Positions 8,095 to 15,905 of a stretch of 64,000 nt of DNA are shown in pieces. The stretch comes from Scandinavium ludwigii_A. Its GTDB lineage: Bacteria > Pseudomonadota > Gammaproteobacteria > Enterobacterales > Enterobacteriaceae. The number at the start of each line of letters is the position of its first letter. Within the stretch, counting starts at the first letter, position 1. The stretch lies in contig CP191518.1 of the NCBI GenBank assembly GCA_050516505.1, positions 3,286,001 through 3,350,000 of the forward strand, read 5' to 3'. The notes below the pieces were generated by a model. That model was not told where the DNA came from, did no database searches, and worked only from the letters and a program-made list of their open reading frames with translations. A program made the translations under genes and the position numbers.

Positions 8095-8141
8095 CTATGG
8101 TTGTGATAGGCTCTACCATTCATTGGATATCATCCACCTAT
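8095..8141. promoter_or_regulatory. OxyR-like binding site between dsbG and ahpC
   Basis: Quarter-sites CTAT (8095), ATAG (8106), CCAT (8116), ATAT (8127) and CTAT (8138) follow the 10-11 bp periodicity of the OxyR consensus ATAG-N6-CTAT-N7-ATAG-N6-CTAT, with some mismatches. It lies 17 bases before the dsbG start. In E. coli OxyR controls both ahpCF and dsbG from this divergent region. Confidence 0.55.
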
Positions 8142-8157
8142 TTTACAAGGAGTTATT

Positions 8158-8904
8158 ATGCGTAAACTCGCCCTGCTGCTCACTCTGGCCCCCTTTCTGG
8201 CCACTGCCGAAGAGTTGCCCGCGCCGGTAAAAGCGATAGAGAAACAAGGGATTACGATAATCAAATCCTTCGACGCGCCGGGCGGTATGAAAGGGTATCT
8301 CGGTAAATATCAGGATATGGGGGTGACCATCTACCTCACGCCAGACGGCAAGCACGCTATTTCGGGTTACATGTATGACGAGAAAGGCGCTAACCTCAGC
8401 GAGCAGCTGATTCAAAAGGATATTTACGCTCCGGCGGGCCGTGAACTGTGGAAAAAAATGGAGAAAGCGAGTTGGATCCTCGACGGTAAAAAAACGGCGC
8501 CACGCGTGATTTATGTCTTCGCCGATCCGTTCTGCCCGTACTGCAAACAGTTCTGGCAGCAGGCGCGCCCGTGGGTTGAGTCCGGCAAAGTGCAGCTGCG
8601 CACGCTGATGGTGGGCGTTATCAAACCAGAAAGCCCGGCGACAGCGGCGGCGATCATGACCAGCAAAGATCCGGCAAAAACCTGGCATGACTACGAACAA
8701 TCCGGTGGCAAACTGAAGCTCGACGTACCGTCGTCGATCGCACCGGCTCAAATGCAAATATTGAATGATAACCAGAAAATCATGGATGAATTAGGCGCCA
8801 ATGCCACGCCCGCGATTTATTATCTCAACGATGACAATGCGCTCCAGCAGGTGGTCGGCTTGCCTGACGCTGAAAATCTGAAAGCCATGATGGGCGAAAA
8901 ATAA
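8158..8904 (+). CDS. dsbG: Periplasmic thiol:disulfide interchange protein DsbG
   Basis: A 248-residue protein with a signal peptide (MRKLALLLTLAPFLATAEE), an N-terminal dimerisation domain, and a thioredoxin-fold domain with active site CPYC in FADPFCPYCKQFW. The cis-Pro loop is seen in NATPAIYY. DsbG is a DsbC-like homodimer kept reduced by DsbD; in E. coli it protects single cysteines from over-oxidation. AAGGAG lies 5 bases before the ATG. It is divergent from ahpC with an OxyR-like site between, consistent with shared peroxide control. Confidence 0.96.
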   Translation: MRKLALLLTLAPFLATAEELPAPVKAIEKQGITIIKSFDAPGGMKGYLGKYQDMGVTIYLTPDGKHAISGYMYDEKGANLSEQLIQKDIYAPAGRELWKKMEKASWILDGKKTAPRVIYVFADPFCPYCKQFWQQARPWVESGKVQLRTLMVGVIKPESPATAAAIMTSKDPAKTWHDYEQSGGKLKLDVPSSIAPAQMQILNDNQKIMDELGANATPAIYYLNDDNALQQVVGLPDAENLKAMMGEK

Positions 8905-8909
8905 GTAAA

Positions 8910-8941
8910 AAGGTAAGGCGATGCGCTAATTGCCTTACCTT
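8910..8941 (+). terminator. Inverted repeat after dsbG
   Basis: AAGGTAAGGC / GCCTTACCTT, a 10-bp stem with a 12-base loop, 5 bases after the dsbG stop. The T-tail on the plus strand is poor (only on the minus strand is there a T5), so terminator strength is uncertain. Confidence 0.45.
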
Positions 8942-9114
8942 ATTTAACACCCTCGCATATATTTATTCCCTCGCACCCTATCACATTCACAAACCTTATA
9001 TTTTATAAATTAACATACAGCCAACATATATTTCAAAACTGAAGCACACACTTTACTCAAATGCTTATTTTATATATGTTATATTTATAAAAAGACGCAA
9101 TAAAAGGCAATGGA

Positions 9115-10338
9115 ATGTCAATTTACAAATTCCCCCTTCAGCAAAACGTATTGACCGCAGCAACCGACAGAATAAATTGGATGCTTAATAATTTTGAACG
9201 GGTTTGCATCTCATTTTCCGGAGGAAAAGATTCTACGGTCATGCTGCATCTGGCCGGAACATTAGCCAGAAAATTGAAAAAAAAGTTCAGCGTTTTATTT
9301 GTCGACTGGGAAGCGCAGTTCAGCAGCACAATTCAGCATTGTGAGGACATGCGGGCAGAATATGTCGACGTCATCGACACCTTTTATTGGGTTGCCCTGC
9401 CGTTGACGACCCCAAATGCCCTCACGCAATTCACTCCAGAATGGTGCTGCTGGGAACCCGATACGCCGTGGGTGCGCCAGCCTCCCGCCGACGCCATCAC
9501 CGATCCGGCCTATTTCCCGTTTTATCAACCGGGGATCAGCTTCGAAGAATTTGTCAGTCATTTTGCCGAGTGGTTCTCTCAGAATCGACCGGCAGCCGTC
9601 AGTATCGGGATCCGCGCTGATGAATCCTACACCCGCTTTTTAGCCGTCGCCGCCAAGGACAAACTGCGTTTCGCCGATGACAAACCCTGGACCAGCATGG
9701 CGCGTGGCGGCCACACTTGGTATGTCTACCCCATCTATGACTGGAAAACGGCCGATATCTGGACGTGGTTTTCTCGCACCGCTCTGCGCTATAACCCACT
9801 GTACAACCTGATGTATCAGGCAGGCGTCCCGCTGCGCTACATGCGTATTTGCGAACCGTTTGGCCCCGAGCAGCGCCAGGGATTATGGCTCTATCACGTC
9901 CTCGAGCCAGAGCGTTGGGCCGCTATGTGCCAGCGCGTCAGCGGCGTCAACAGCGGCGGGATTTACGCCGGCCACGACAATCAGTTTTACGGCCACCGAA
10001 AAATGGAAAAACCCGAGGGTTACAGCTGGGAAACCTATGCCCTGTTTTTACTCGAAACCATGCCGCCCTCAACCGCAAACCACTATCGCAATAAGATTGC
10101 CGTGTATCTGCACTGGTACCAAAAACGCGGAATGGACCCTATCCCCGATACCCAGCCGAAGGATATTGCGGCGAAAGATATCCCTTCCTGGCGGCGGATC
10201 TGCAAGGTGCTGTTGAACAACGATTATTGGTGCCGAATGCTGTCGTTCAGCCCAACCAAGGCGAAATACCACCAGCGCTATAACCAGCGCATCGCGAATA
10301 AACGTCAAGAATGGGGAATTTTATGCAACAGCAAATGA
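9115..10338 (+). CDS. ybdN: PAPS-reductase-like ATP pyrophosphatase domain protein (YbdN/IbrA family)
   Basis: A 407-residue cytoplasmic protein. The N-terminal nucleotide-binding PP-motif SGGKDS is at residues 35-40 (ISFSGGKDSTVMLHLA), as in PAPS reductases and N-type ATP pyrophosphatases. The C-terminal part fits the DUF3440 family. E. coli YbdN and the ECOR prophage regulator IbrA are homologues; no enzyme reaction is established. About 150 bp of very AT-rich DNA precedes it, unlike the flanking genes. It overlaps the downstream ParB-like gene by 16 bases, so the two are probably co-translated. Confidence 0.85.
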   Translation: MSIYKFPLQQNVLTAATDRINWMLNNFERVCISFSGGKDSTVMLHLAGTLARKLKKKFSVLFVDWEAQFSSTIQHCEDMRAEYVDVIDTFYWVALPLTTPNALTQFTPEWCCWEPDTPWVRQPPADAITDPAYFPFYQPGISFEEFVSHFAEWFSQNRPAAVSIGIRADESYTRFLAVAAKDKLRFADDKPWTSMARGGHTWYVYPIYDWKTADIWTWFSRTALRYNPLYNLMYQAGVPLRYMRICEPFGPEQRQGLWLYHVLEPERWAAMCQRVSGVNSGGIYAGHDNQFYGHRKMEKPEGYSWETYALFLLETMPPSTANHYRNKIAVYLHWYQKRGMDPIPDTQPKDIAAKDIPSWRRICKVLLNNDYWCRMLSFSPTKAKYHQRYNQRIANKRQEWGILCNSK

Positions 10339-10949
10339 TCGAACAGATGACGGCCTGGCTGGCAACGCTAAAGGAACCAGAGCGTATTGAGGCGATTAAT
10401 CATTTCCGGCAGGCGCTTCATCGAGAAAGTCCGTTTCGTGATCAGCCCGTGGACTGTGTGCTGTGGATAAAACAGGGGGACATCGCACCGAATGATTACA
10501 ACCCCAACAACGTTGCCCCGCCTGAAAAACGGCTCCTGCTGAAATCGCTGGAGACCGACGGGTTTACACAGCCAATTGTGGTGCATGGGCCGCATAATAA
10601 TCAGTACGAAATTGTGGATGGTTTTCACCGGCATCAGTTGGCGAAATCAAAATCGGTGCTCAAAAAGCGGCTTAAAGGCTATTTGCCCGTCAGCGTTCTG
10701 CATTCAGAAGCCGAGGATGAGCCTGGTCGTATGGCATCGACTATCCGCCACAACCGGGCGCGCGGTCGTCATCAAATCAACGCCATGGCAGAAATTGTAC
10801 GGGAGCTGAGCCAGCTTGGCTGGACGGATGAAAAGATGAGTGTGGAACTTGGGATGGACGCCGATGAAGTCCTGCGCCTGCGGCAAATTAACGGTCTGCT
10901 GGATATGTTCAGCGACCGTCAATTCTCCGAAGCCTGGACGGTAAAATAG
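10323..10949 (+). CDS. ybdM: ParB N-terminal-domain protein (YbdM/IbrB family)
   Basis: About 208 residues. The ParB/sulfiredoxin-like fold is seen in NDYNPNNVAPPEKRLL, GFTQPIVV and IVDGFHRHQLA, followed by the conserved STIRHNRARGRHQINAM and a helix-turn-helix-like LGMDADEVLRLRQI. It pairs with the upstream YbdN-like protein, as IbrB does with IbrA. The ATG at 10323 has GGGGAAT upstream; an alternative ATG at 10311 has no good ribosome site. Function is unknown. In E. coli IbrA/IbrB pairs affect surface-protein expression. Confidence 0.82.
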   Translation: MQQQMIEQMTAWLATLKEPERIEAINHFRQALHRESPFRDQPVDCVLWIKQGDIAPNDYNPNNVAPPEKRLLLKSLETDGFTQPIVVHGPHNNQYEIVDGFHRHQLAKSKSVLKKRLKGYLPVSVLHSEAEDEPGRMASTIRHNRARGRHQINAMAEIVRELSQLGWTDEKMSVELGMDADEVLRLRQINGLLDMFSDRQFSEAWTVK

Positions 10950-12110
10950 TCAGAGTTTGCACAGCCTTTCTGCGGCGGCCAGCAGCGTCGATTCCTGTTT
11001 AGCGAAGCACAGGCGAATGAGTTTGTGCGGGAAAGGATCGGCGCAGAATACCGACAGCGGGATCGCCGCCACGCCCACTTCTTTGGTCAGCCACTGACAG
11101 AAACTCACGTCATCGAGGCTGGAAATGGCGCTGTAATCCGCCAACAGGAAATAGGTGCCTTCGCAGGGCAGAATTTCGAGGCGACTGTTGCCGAGGGCTT
11201 CAATAAACAGATCGCGACGTGCACGATAGAAATCTGGCAATTCGCGGTAATGTTGCGGTTCGTTTTGCAGCATATCCGCCAGCGCCAGCTGTGCCGGGGT
11301 ATTCACCGCAAACGTCAGATACTGATGCACTTTGCGCAGCTCGGCGCTGATGTCCGCCGGGGCCACGCAGTACCCGACTTTCCAGCCGGTCATGTGGAAG
11401 GTTTTGCCAAATGACGACACCGCCACAGAACGCTCACGCAGTTGCGGATGCGCCAGCACACTGGCGTGACCTTCGGCGGCAAAACAGATGTGCTCATACA
11501 CTTCATCGCTCAGCACGTAAATTTCATGATCGGCAATCGCCTGCCACAGCGCGTCAAAATAACCTTTCTGCCAAACCGTGGCCGACGGGTTATGCGGCGT
11601 GTTGAGAATAACCAGCCGGGTTTTGTCGCTCAGCAGCTCGGCAAACGCCTGCCAGTCGACGCGAAAATGCGGCGGCTGCAGCGCAATGCGCTTGAGGATG
11701 CCACCAGAAAGCGCTACCGCTGGCGCATAGCTGTCGTAGCTCGGGTCAAAGCAGATAACCTCATCGCCTTCACGCACCAGCGCGGTGATTGCCGCGTACA
11801 GCGCTTCGGTCGCCCCCGCGGTGACAGTGATGTCGGTATTAGCATCCGGCGTATGCCCGTAAAGCGCCGCCGTTTTCGCCGCAATCGCCTCGCGCAATGC
11901 CGGTACGCCGGTCATCGGCGCATACTGATTCGCCCCCTGAGCCACATGAAACGCCAGACGCTCCTGCAAATAACGCGGGCCATCGAAATCAGGGAAGCCC
12001 TGTGACAGGTTAATGGCCTGATATTCGTGCGCCAGGGCGCTCATTTGCGTAAAAATCGTGGTGCCTAAATTAGGGAGTTTACTCTGCGGAATCAGTCGGT
12101 TATGGCTCAT
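10950..12110 (-). CDS. ybdL: Methionine aminotransferase (PLP-dependent), MtnE-type
   Basis: A 386-residue class I aminotransferase aligning over its full length with E. coli YbdL. The PLP-Schiff-base lysine lies in SSFGKTFHMTGWKVGY, the substrate-binding region in NTPHNPSATVW, and the phosphate-binding Arg region at the C-terminus in KLIRLCF. YbdL prefers methionine and transaminates 2-keto-4-methylthiobutyrate, the last step of methionine salvage. This fits the adjacent mtnBCD genes, transcribed divergently from a region with MetJ-type boxes. The start matches the YbdL N-terminus; the ribosome site is weak. Confidence 0.92.
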   Translation of the reverse strand: MSHNRLIPQSKLPNLGTTIFTQMSALAHEYQAINLSQGFPDFDGPRYLQERLAFHVAQGANQYAPMTGVPALREAIAAKTAALYGHTPDANTDITVTAGATEALYAAITALVREGDEVICFDPSYDSYAPAVALSGGILKRIALQPPHFRVDWQAFAELLSDKTRLVILNTPHNPSATVWQKGYFDALWQAIADHEIYVLSDEVYEHICFAAEGHASVLAHPQLRERSVAVSSFGKTFHMTGWKVGYCVAPADISAELRKVHQYLTFAVNTPAQLALADMLQNEPQHYRELPDFYRARRDLFIEALGNSRLEILPCEGTYFLLADYSAISSLDDVSFCQWLTKEVGVAAIPLSVFCADPFPHKLIRLCFAKQESTLLAAAERLCKL

Positions 12111-12178
12111 TATCGTTTTACCCGAATGTAATGCGGTTGTTGCTGACACTATAACACGATGTTAGTATTTGGCAATCA

Positions 12179-12194
12179 AGACGCTTAGACGTCT
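12179..12194. promoter_or_regulatory. Tandem MetJ boxes upstream of mtnBCD and ybdL
   Basis: AGACGCTT-AGACGTCT, two adjacent 8-mers; the second is a perfect met box (consensus AGACGTCT). Located 38 bp before mtnB and 69 bp before divergent ybdL, so it could repress both when S-adenosylmethionine is high. Confidence 0.75.
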
Positions 12195-12231
12195 AAACAA
12201 CAACAACCTCACCGGCCCGGAGAACGGCAAG

Positions 12232-12846
12232 ATGACTGAAAACCTGCAACTCGATGCGCTCGTCGACGCCTGTCGCTGGATAGGCGGCAAAGGCTGGGCG
12301 CCCGCCACCGGCGGAAACATGTCAGTGCGCGAAGATGCCAACCTGTGTTGGCTGAGCGAGTCCGGCAAAGACAAAGGCAGCCTGACTGGCGACGATTTTT
12401 TGCAGGTGGATATCACCACCCATCAGGTGCCGTCCGGGCGTATACCGTCTGCGGAAACGGGACTTCATACCCTGATTTATCGCCTGTTTCCGGAAGCCGG
12501 CGCGGTGCTGCACGTCCATACGGTGAATGCGACGGTGCTGTCGCGGGTCGAAAAATCCGCCGAGCTGGTGCTTCACGGCTATGAAATGCAAAAATCCCTG
12601 CGCGGCCAAAGCAGCCACCTCGACGAGGTCGCCATTCCGGTGTTTGATAATGACCAGGATATTGACGCCCTCGCCCGTCGCATCGAACATTACGCTTCCG
12701 AGCGCCCGCTCAGTTACGGCTTTCTGCTGCGCGGCCACGGCCTGACCTGCTGGGGACGCGACGTTGCAGAAGCGCGTCGTCACCTCGAAGGGCTGGAATT
12801 TTTATTTGAGTGCGAACTGCGCCTACGCCAACTGGAGAAACCATGA
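12232..12846 (+). CDS. mtnB: Methylthioribulose-1-phosphate dehydratase
   Basis: A 204-residue class II aldolase/adducin-fold protein. Zn ligands are seen in VLHVHTVNA and later in LLRGHGLTCWG; GGNMSVRE near the N-terminus and ESGKDKG are also family motifs. It dehydrates 5-methylthioribulose-1-P to 2,3-diketo-5-methylthiopentyl-1-P in methionine salvage. GGAG lies 9 bases before the ATG at 12232. It is the first gene of mtnBCD, overlapping mtnC by ATGA, with MetJ boxes upstream. Confidence 0.95.
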   Translation: MTENLQLDALVDACRWIGGKGWAPATGGNMSVREDANLCWLSESGKDKGSLTGDDFLQVDITTHQVPSGRIPSAETGLHTLIYRLFPEAGAVLHVHTVNATVLSRVEKSAELVLHGYEMQKSLRGQSSHLDEVAIPVFDNDQDIDALARRIEHYASERPLSYGFLLRGHGLTCWGRDVAEARRHLEGLEFLFECELRLRQLEKP

Positions 12847-13532
12847 TCCGCGCCATTGTGACCGACATTGAAGGCACCACCAGCGATATTCGCTTCGTCC
12901 ATGACGTGCTGTTTCCCTATGCGCGCGCGCGACTGGCGGCCTTTATCCGCGCGCAATCGTGCGCCGAGCCAGTGAAATCGATTCTGGATAATCTGCGCGA
13001 AGAAATCGCCCAACCGAACGCCACCGCCGACGAACTCACACAAGCTTTGTTCGCGTTTATGGATGAAGATCGTAAATCCACGGCGCTGAAAGCGTTACAA
13101 GGTCTCATCTGGCGCGACGGCTACGTCAACGGCGATTTCACCGGCCATCTCTACCCGGATGTGCTGCCGACGCTGGAAAAATGGAAGTCAGAAGGCATTG
13201 ATCTGTATGTTTATTCCTCCGGCTCCGTCGCGGCGCAAAAACTGTTATTTGGCTACAGCGACGAAGGTGATATTACTCATCTGTTCAGCGGTTACTTCGA
13301 CACCCACGCCGGTGCCAAGCGTGAGGTTAAGTCTTACCAGACCATCGCCGAACAGATTGGCCAGTCTGCCGGGCAAATCCTGTTCCTCTCCGATATTCAT
13401 CAGGAGCTGGACGCCGCCGCAGAGGCCGGTTTTCGTACCGTGCAGTTAATTCGTGGCGACGGCGATACCGCCAGTCACCATCATCAGGTTTCCCGTTTCG
13501 ATAAAATCCATCCGGAGCACATTCCCTCATGA
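12843..13532 (+). CDS. mtnC: Enolase-phosphatase E1
   Basis: A 229-residue HAD-superfamily enzyme. Motif I is VTDIEGTTSDI; the usual DxD has a Glu at the second Asp position, as in other MtnC proteins. Motif II is in YVYSSGS, the lysine motif near KREVKSY, and the C-terminal acid motif in FLSDIHQELDAA. It enolises and dephosphorylates diketo-methylthiopentyl-1-P to acireductone. The start overlaps the mtnB stop (ATGA), and its own stop overlaps mtnD in the same way, giving a tightly coupled operon. Confidence 0.96.
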   Translation: MIRAIVTDIEGTTSDIRFVHDVLFPYARARLAAFIRAQSCAEPVKSILDNLREEIAQPNATADELTQALFAFMDEDRKSTALKALQGLIWRDGYVNGDFTGHLYPDVLPTLEKWKSEGIDLYVYSSGSVAAQKLLFGYSDEGDITHLFSGYFDTHAGAKREVKSYQTIAEQIGQSAGQILFLSDIHQELDAAAEAGFRTVQLIRGDGDTASHHHQVSRFDKIHPEHIPS

Positions 13533-14071
13533 GCGCCCTGACTATTTTCTCTGATAAAAACGCCAGCGAACCCACCTGGCACAGCACCGACGGCCACGAC
13601 ATTCAGCAGCAGTTGAACGGGAAAGGCGTGCGCTTTGAGCGCTGGGAAGCCGACCGGGATCTGGGCGCCAACCCGACGCCGGAAACGGTGATTAACGCGT
13701 ATCAACACGCCATCGACAAACTGGTTGAGGAGAAAGGCTATCAGAGCTGGGATGTGATCAGCCTACGTGCCGATAATCCGCAAAAAGAGGCGCTGCGGGC
13801 GAAGTTCCTTAACGAACATACTCACGGCGAAGACGAAGTGCGTTTCTTTGTCGAAGGTGCGGGGTTGTTCTGCCTGCATATCGGCGACGAGGTGTATCAG
13901 GTGTTGTGTGAGAAAAACGATTTGATTTCGGTGCCTGCGGGTACGCCGCACTGGTTTGATATGGGTTCAGAGCCGAACTTCACCGCCATCCGCATTTTCG
14001 ATAATCCGGAAGGCTGGATTGCGCAGTTCACCGGAAGTGAGATTGCGAGCGGGTATCCGACGCTGGCGTAA
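13529..14071 (+). CDS. mtnD: Acireductone dioxygenase (ARD/ARD')
   Basis: A 180-residue cupin. Metal ligands are visible as His97, His99 and Glu103 (HTHGEDEVRFF) and His141 (PAGTPHWFDMG). With Fe it makes 2-keto-4-methylthiobutyrate and formate; with Ni it makes methylthiopropionate, formate and CO. The keto acid would feed the nearby YbdL aminotransferase. Third gene of mtnBCD; start overlaps mtnC by ATGA. A 23-nt perfect inverted repeat begins just after the stop. Confidence 0.97.
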   Translation: MSALTIFSDKNASEPTWHSTDGHDIQQQLNGKGVRFERWEADRDLGANPTPETVINAYQHAIDKLVEEKGYQSWDVISLRADNPQKEALRAKFLNEHTHGEDEVRFFVEGAGLFCLHIGDEVYQVLCEKNDLISVPAGTPHWFDMGSEPNFTAIRIFDNPEGWIAQFTGSEIASGYPTLA

Positions 14072-14079
14072 CGTTTTCC

Positions 14080-14193
14080 CCCTCACCCCTTTGAGGAGAG
14101 GGGTTAGGTTTTCTCCCTCTCCTCAAAGGGGTGAGGGTCGGCGAGAGAGGTTAGGTTTTCTCCCTCTCCCTGTGGGAGAGGGTCGGGGAGAGG
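14080..14193. repeat. CCCTCTCC-type hairpin repeats after mtnD
   Basis: A perfect 23-nt inverted repeat (arms 14080-14102 and 14115-14137, beginning CCCTCACCCCTTTGAGGAG) is followed by CCCTCTCCCTGTGGGAGAGGG. This hairpin family recurs after mtnK, near ybdD/cstA, after cstA, fepB, the fimbrial regulator and fepA. Here it may act as the mtnBCD 3'-end structure. Confidence 0.8.
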
Positions 14194-14196
14194 GCA

Positions 14197-14274
14197 TCAG
14201 ACCGCACCGTTGCCTAACGCCTCGGCAAGCTGTGCCTGTGTGATCCCATTTTCCTTTCGTGCTTTCTTTAGCGC
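14197..14274 (-). pseudogene. Possible remnant of an XRE-type helix-turn-helix gene
   Basis: On the minus strand a frame reads ALKKARKENGITQAQLAEAL and then ends soon after. The pattern resembles the first helices of an XRE/Cro domain, but no start codon with a ribosome site and no rest of the domain are visible. Very tentative. Confidence 0.25.
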
Positions 14275-14299
14275 ATTAGAGCGGCGCGGGAAGAAACAT

Positions 14300-14655
14300 C
14301 TTCTTCGACATGATCTTTTGTTTTCCGCTTTGCCCGGCGGCACTCCGTTTGCACGGGCCTACAAAACCCAGAGCCAAATTGGGCACCGATTGTGTCCCCG
14401 CTTGAAATCGCCGGGCTGTAGGCCAGATGACAAGGTCAGCCCGCCAGGGATGGCGGGCTGAGGCGAAACGAGACAGGAAGTCGAGTCGAGCCGGCCGCAG
14501 GCAGATGGCAGGAAGACCGGGCAATGCGAAGCACCGATTTCTTGTGCGGGGTCGCGGGGATTGACAAGGGGTGCGCGATAGCTCCCCTTGTCCCGTTCAC
14601 GTTCTCCACGGGGTGAAGAACCTGCCGAACATCGGGTGAACGGAACGATTCCACC
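14300..14655. other. Structured GC-rich non-coding region between mtnD and mtnA
   Basis: No convincing gene. The stretch contains a REP-like unit (GCCCGGCGGCACTCCG, CACGGGCCTAC), the hairpin AGCCCGCC-AGGGAT-GGCGGGCT (about 14440-14461) and the hairpin GACAAGGGG / CCCCTTGTC (about 14563-14592). A third, longer pairing joins CCGTTCAC and GTGAACGG (about 14595-14643). It looks like a dispersed repeat or a structured RNA; I do not recognise the family. Confidence 0.45.
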
Positions 14656-14659
14656 GTAG

Positions 14660-14734
14660 CTAACCTCTCAACCCCTTCGCATCCACCACCCGCGCCAGCT
14701 TCAGGTCAGTATTCGGATCAAGAATCACGATCAT
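14660..14734 (-). CDS. Possible 24-residue peptide downstream of mtnA
   Basis: ATG at 14734 with a strong GAGGAG directly upstream opens a 24-codon frame (MIVILDPNTDLKLARVV...). A perfect inverted repeat TCTTTAAGGG/CCCTTAAAGA (14739-14761) lies just before it. It could be a real small protein or the remnant start of a lost gene. No homologue is recognised. Confidence 0.3.
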   Translation of the reverse strand: MIVILDPNTDLKLARVVDAKGLRG

Positions 14735-14769
14735 CTCCTCTTTAAGGGACCCCCTTAAAGATAGACGGC

Positions 14770-15786
14770 TCAGGCAAATTTCCCCGCCGCCACCTCTTCT
14801 GGCGTGACCACGCCGATGTCCAGCACCCAGCCGCTGATTAACGCCGCGGGAGTAACGTCGAACGCCGGGTTATACACGCGAGCATTTTCAGGCGCCCACT
14901 GCACTTCGCCGAAACTGCCTGCCACGCCGGTGACTTCCGTCGCCGCGCGCTGCTCGATCGGAATGGCTTCACCGTTCGGGCAGTTCGGATCAAGCGTGGT
15001 GTGCGGGGCGGCCACATAGAACGGAATACCGTGGAATTTCGCCAGTACCGCCAGCGAATAGGTGCCGATTTTGTTTGCCACGTCGCCGTTGGCGGCAATG
15101 CGATCCGCCCCCACCCAAACGGCGTCGACCTGCCCTTTCGCCATCAGGCTTGCCGCCATCGAATCAGTAATCAGCTGATATGGCACGCCCAATTCGCCCA
15201 GTTCCCACGCGGTCAGTCGCCCGCCCTGCAACAGCGGACGCGTTTCATCGACCCAAACGTTCGCGACGTTGCCCTGCTGATGGGCAAAATTAATCACGCC
15301 CAGCGCCGTCCCCACGCCCGCCGTCGCCAGCCCGCCAGTATTACAATGCGTCAGCAGACGGCTGCCGGGTTGCACCAGCTGGCTGCCCGCAATGGCGATG
15401 CGCTCGCAAAGCTGTTTGTCTTCATCAATCAGTCGCAGCGCTTCTGCCATCAGCGCAGGAACGAAATTTTCCTGCGCCAGCGCGAGCTTCATGCGGTCGA
15501 GATTGTTCATCAGGTTGACCGCCGTCGGGCGCGACGCACGCAGCGTTTCGAGCGCATTAAGCAGCGCATCGCGGTTCAGGCCGCGCTCCGCCAACAGCGC
15601 CAGTAACAGGCTAGCGGAAAGACCTATCAACGGCGCACCGCGCACCCGTAAGGCATGAATATGGCCGACCAGCGCCTCGACGCTATTGGCATCCAGCCAG
15701 CGTGACGCTTGCGGCAGCGCCTGTTGATCCAGAATAAACAGCTGATTGTCGCGCACCCACAGGCTGGTGGTCTGTAATGTCTGCAT
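14770..15786 (-). CDS. mtnA: Methylthioribose-1-phosphate isomerase
   Basis: A 338-residue eIF2B-like isomerase. The conserved catalytic Cys is in LTHCNTGG and the catalytic Asp in VWVGADRIAANGDVANKIGT; RVRGAPLIG near the N-terminus is another family motif. It converts MTR-1-P to methylthioribulose-1-P, the step before MtnB. The ATG at 15786 (MQTLQTTSLW) has AGGG 10 bases upstream; the frame continues to 15906 but that would overlap the divergent mtnK start. It shares a promoter region with mtnK that holds MetJ-type boxes. Confidence 0.95.
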   Translation of the reverse strand: MQTLQTTSLWVRDNQLFILDQQALPQASRWLDANSVEALVGHIHALRVRGAPLIGLSASLLLALLAERGLNRDALLNALETLRASRPTAVNLMNNLDRMKLALAQENFVPALMAEALRLIDEDKQLCERIAIAGSQLVQPGSRLLTHCNTGGLATAGVGTALGVINFAHQQGNVANVWVDETRPLLQGGRLTAWELGELGVPYQLITDSMAASLMAKGQVDAVWVGADRIAANGDVANKIGTYSLAVLAKFHGIPFYVAAPHTTLDPNCPNGEAIPIEQRAATEVTGVAGSFGEVQWAPENARVYNPAFDVTPAALISGWVLDIGVVTPEEVAAGKFA

Positions 15787-15838
15787 ATCGTTAAATCCCT
15801 GTTGCGTTGTTGTGTCACATTGTGTCAGGATGAAATCC

Positions 15839-15862
15839 AGATGTATAGACGTCTGAATGGCT
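15839..15862. promoter_or_regulatory. MetJ-box array between mtnA and mtnK
   Basis: Three consecutive 8-mers AGATGTAT-AGACGTCT-GAATGGCT; the central one is a perfect met box. The array lies 52 bp from the mtnA start and 43 bp from mtnK, suited to repress both. Confidence 0.7.
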
Positions 15863-15905
15863 TTATTTCTGGCTATCTCATCACGAGAACATGAGGATCG
15901 AGGCA

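Noticed and set aside
14276..14524. 82-codon minus-strand frame in the structured region
   Set aside because: It runs through REP and hairpin sequences with atypical composition and lacks a ribosome site, so it was not called as a gene.
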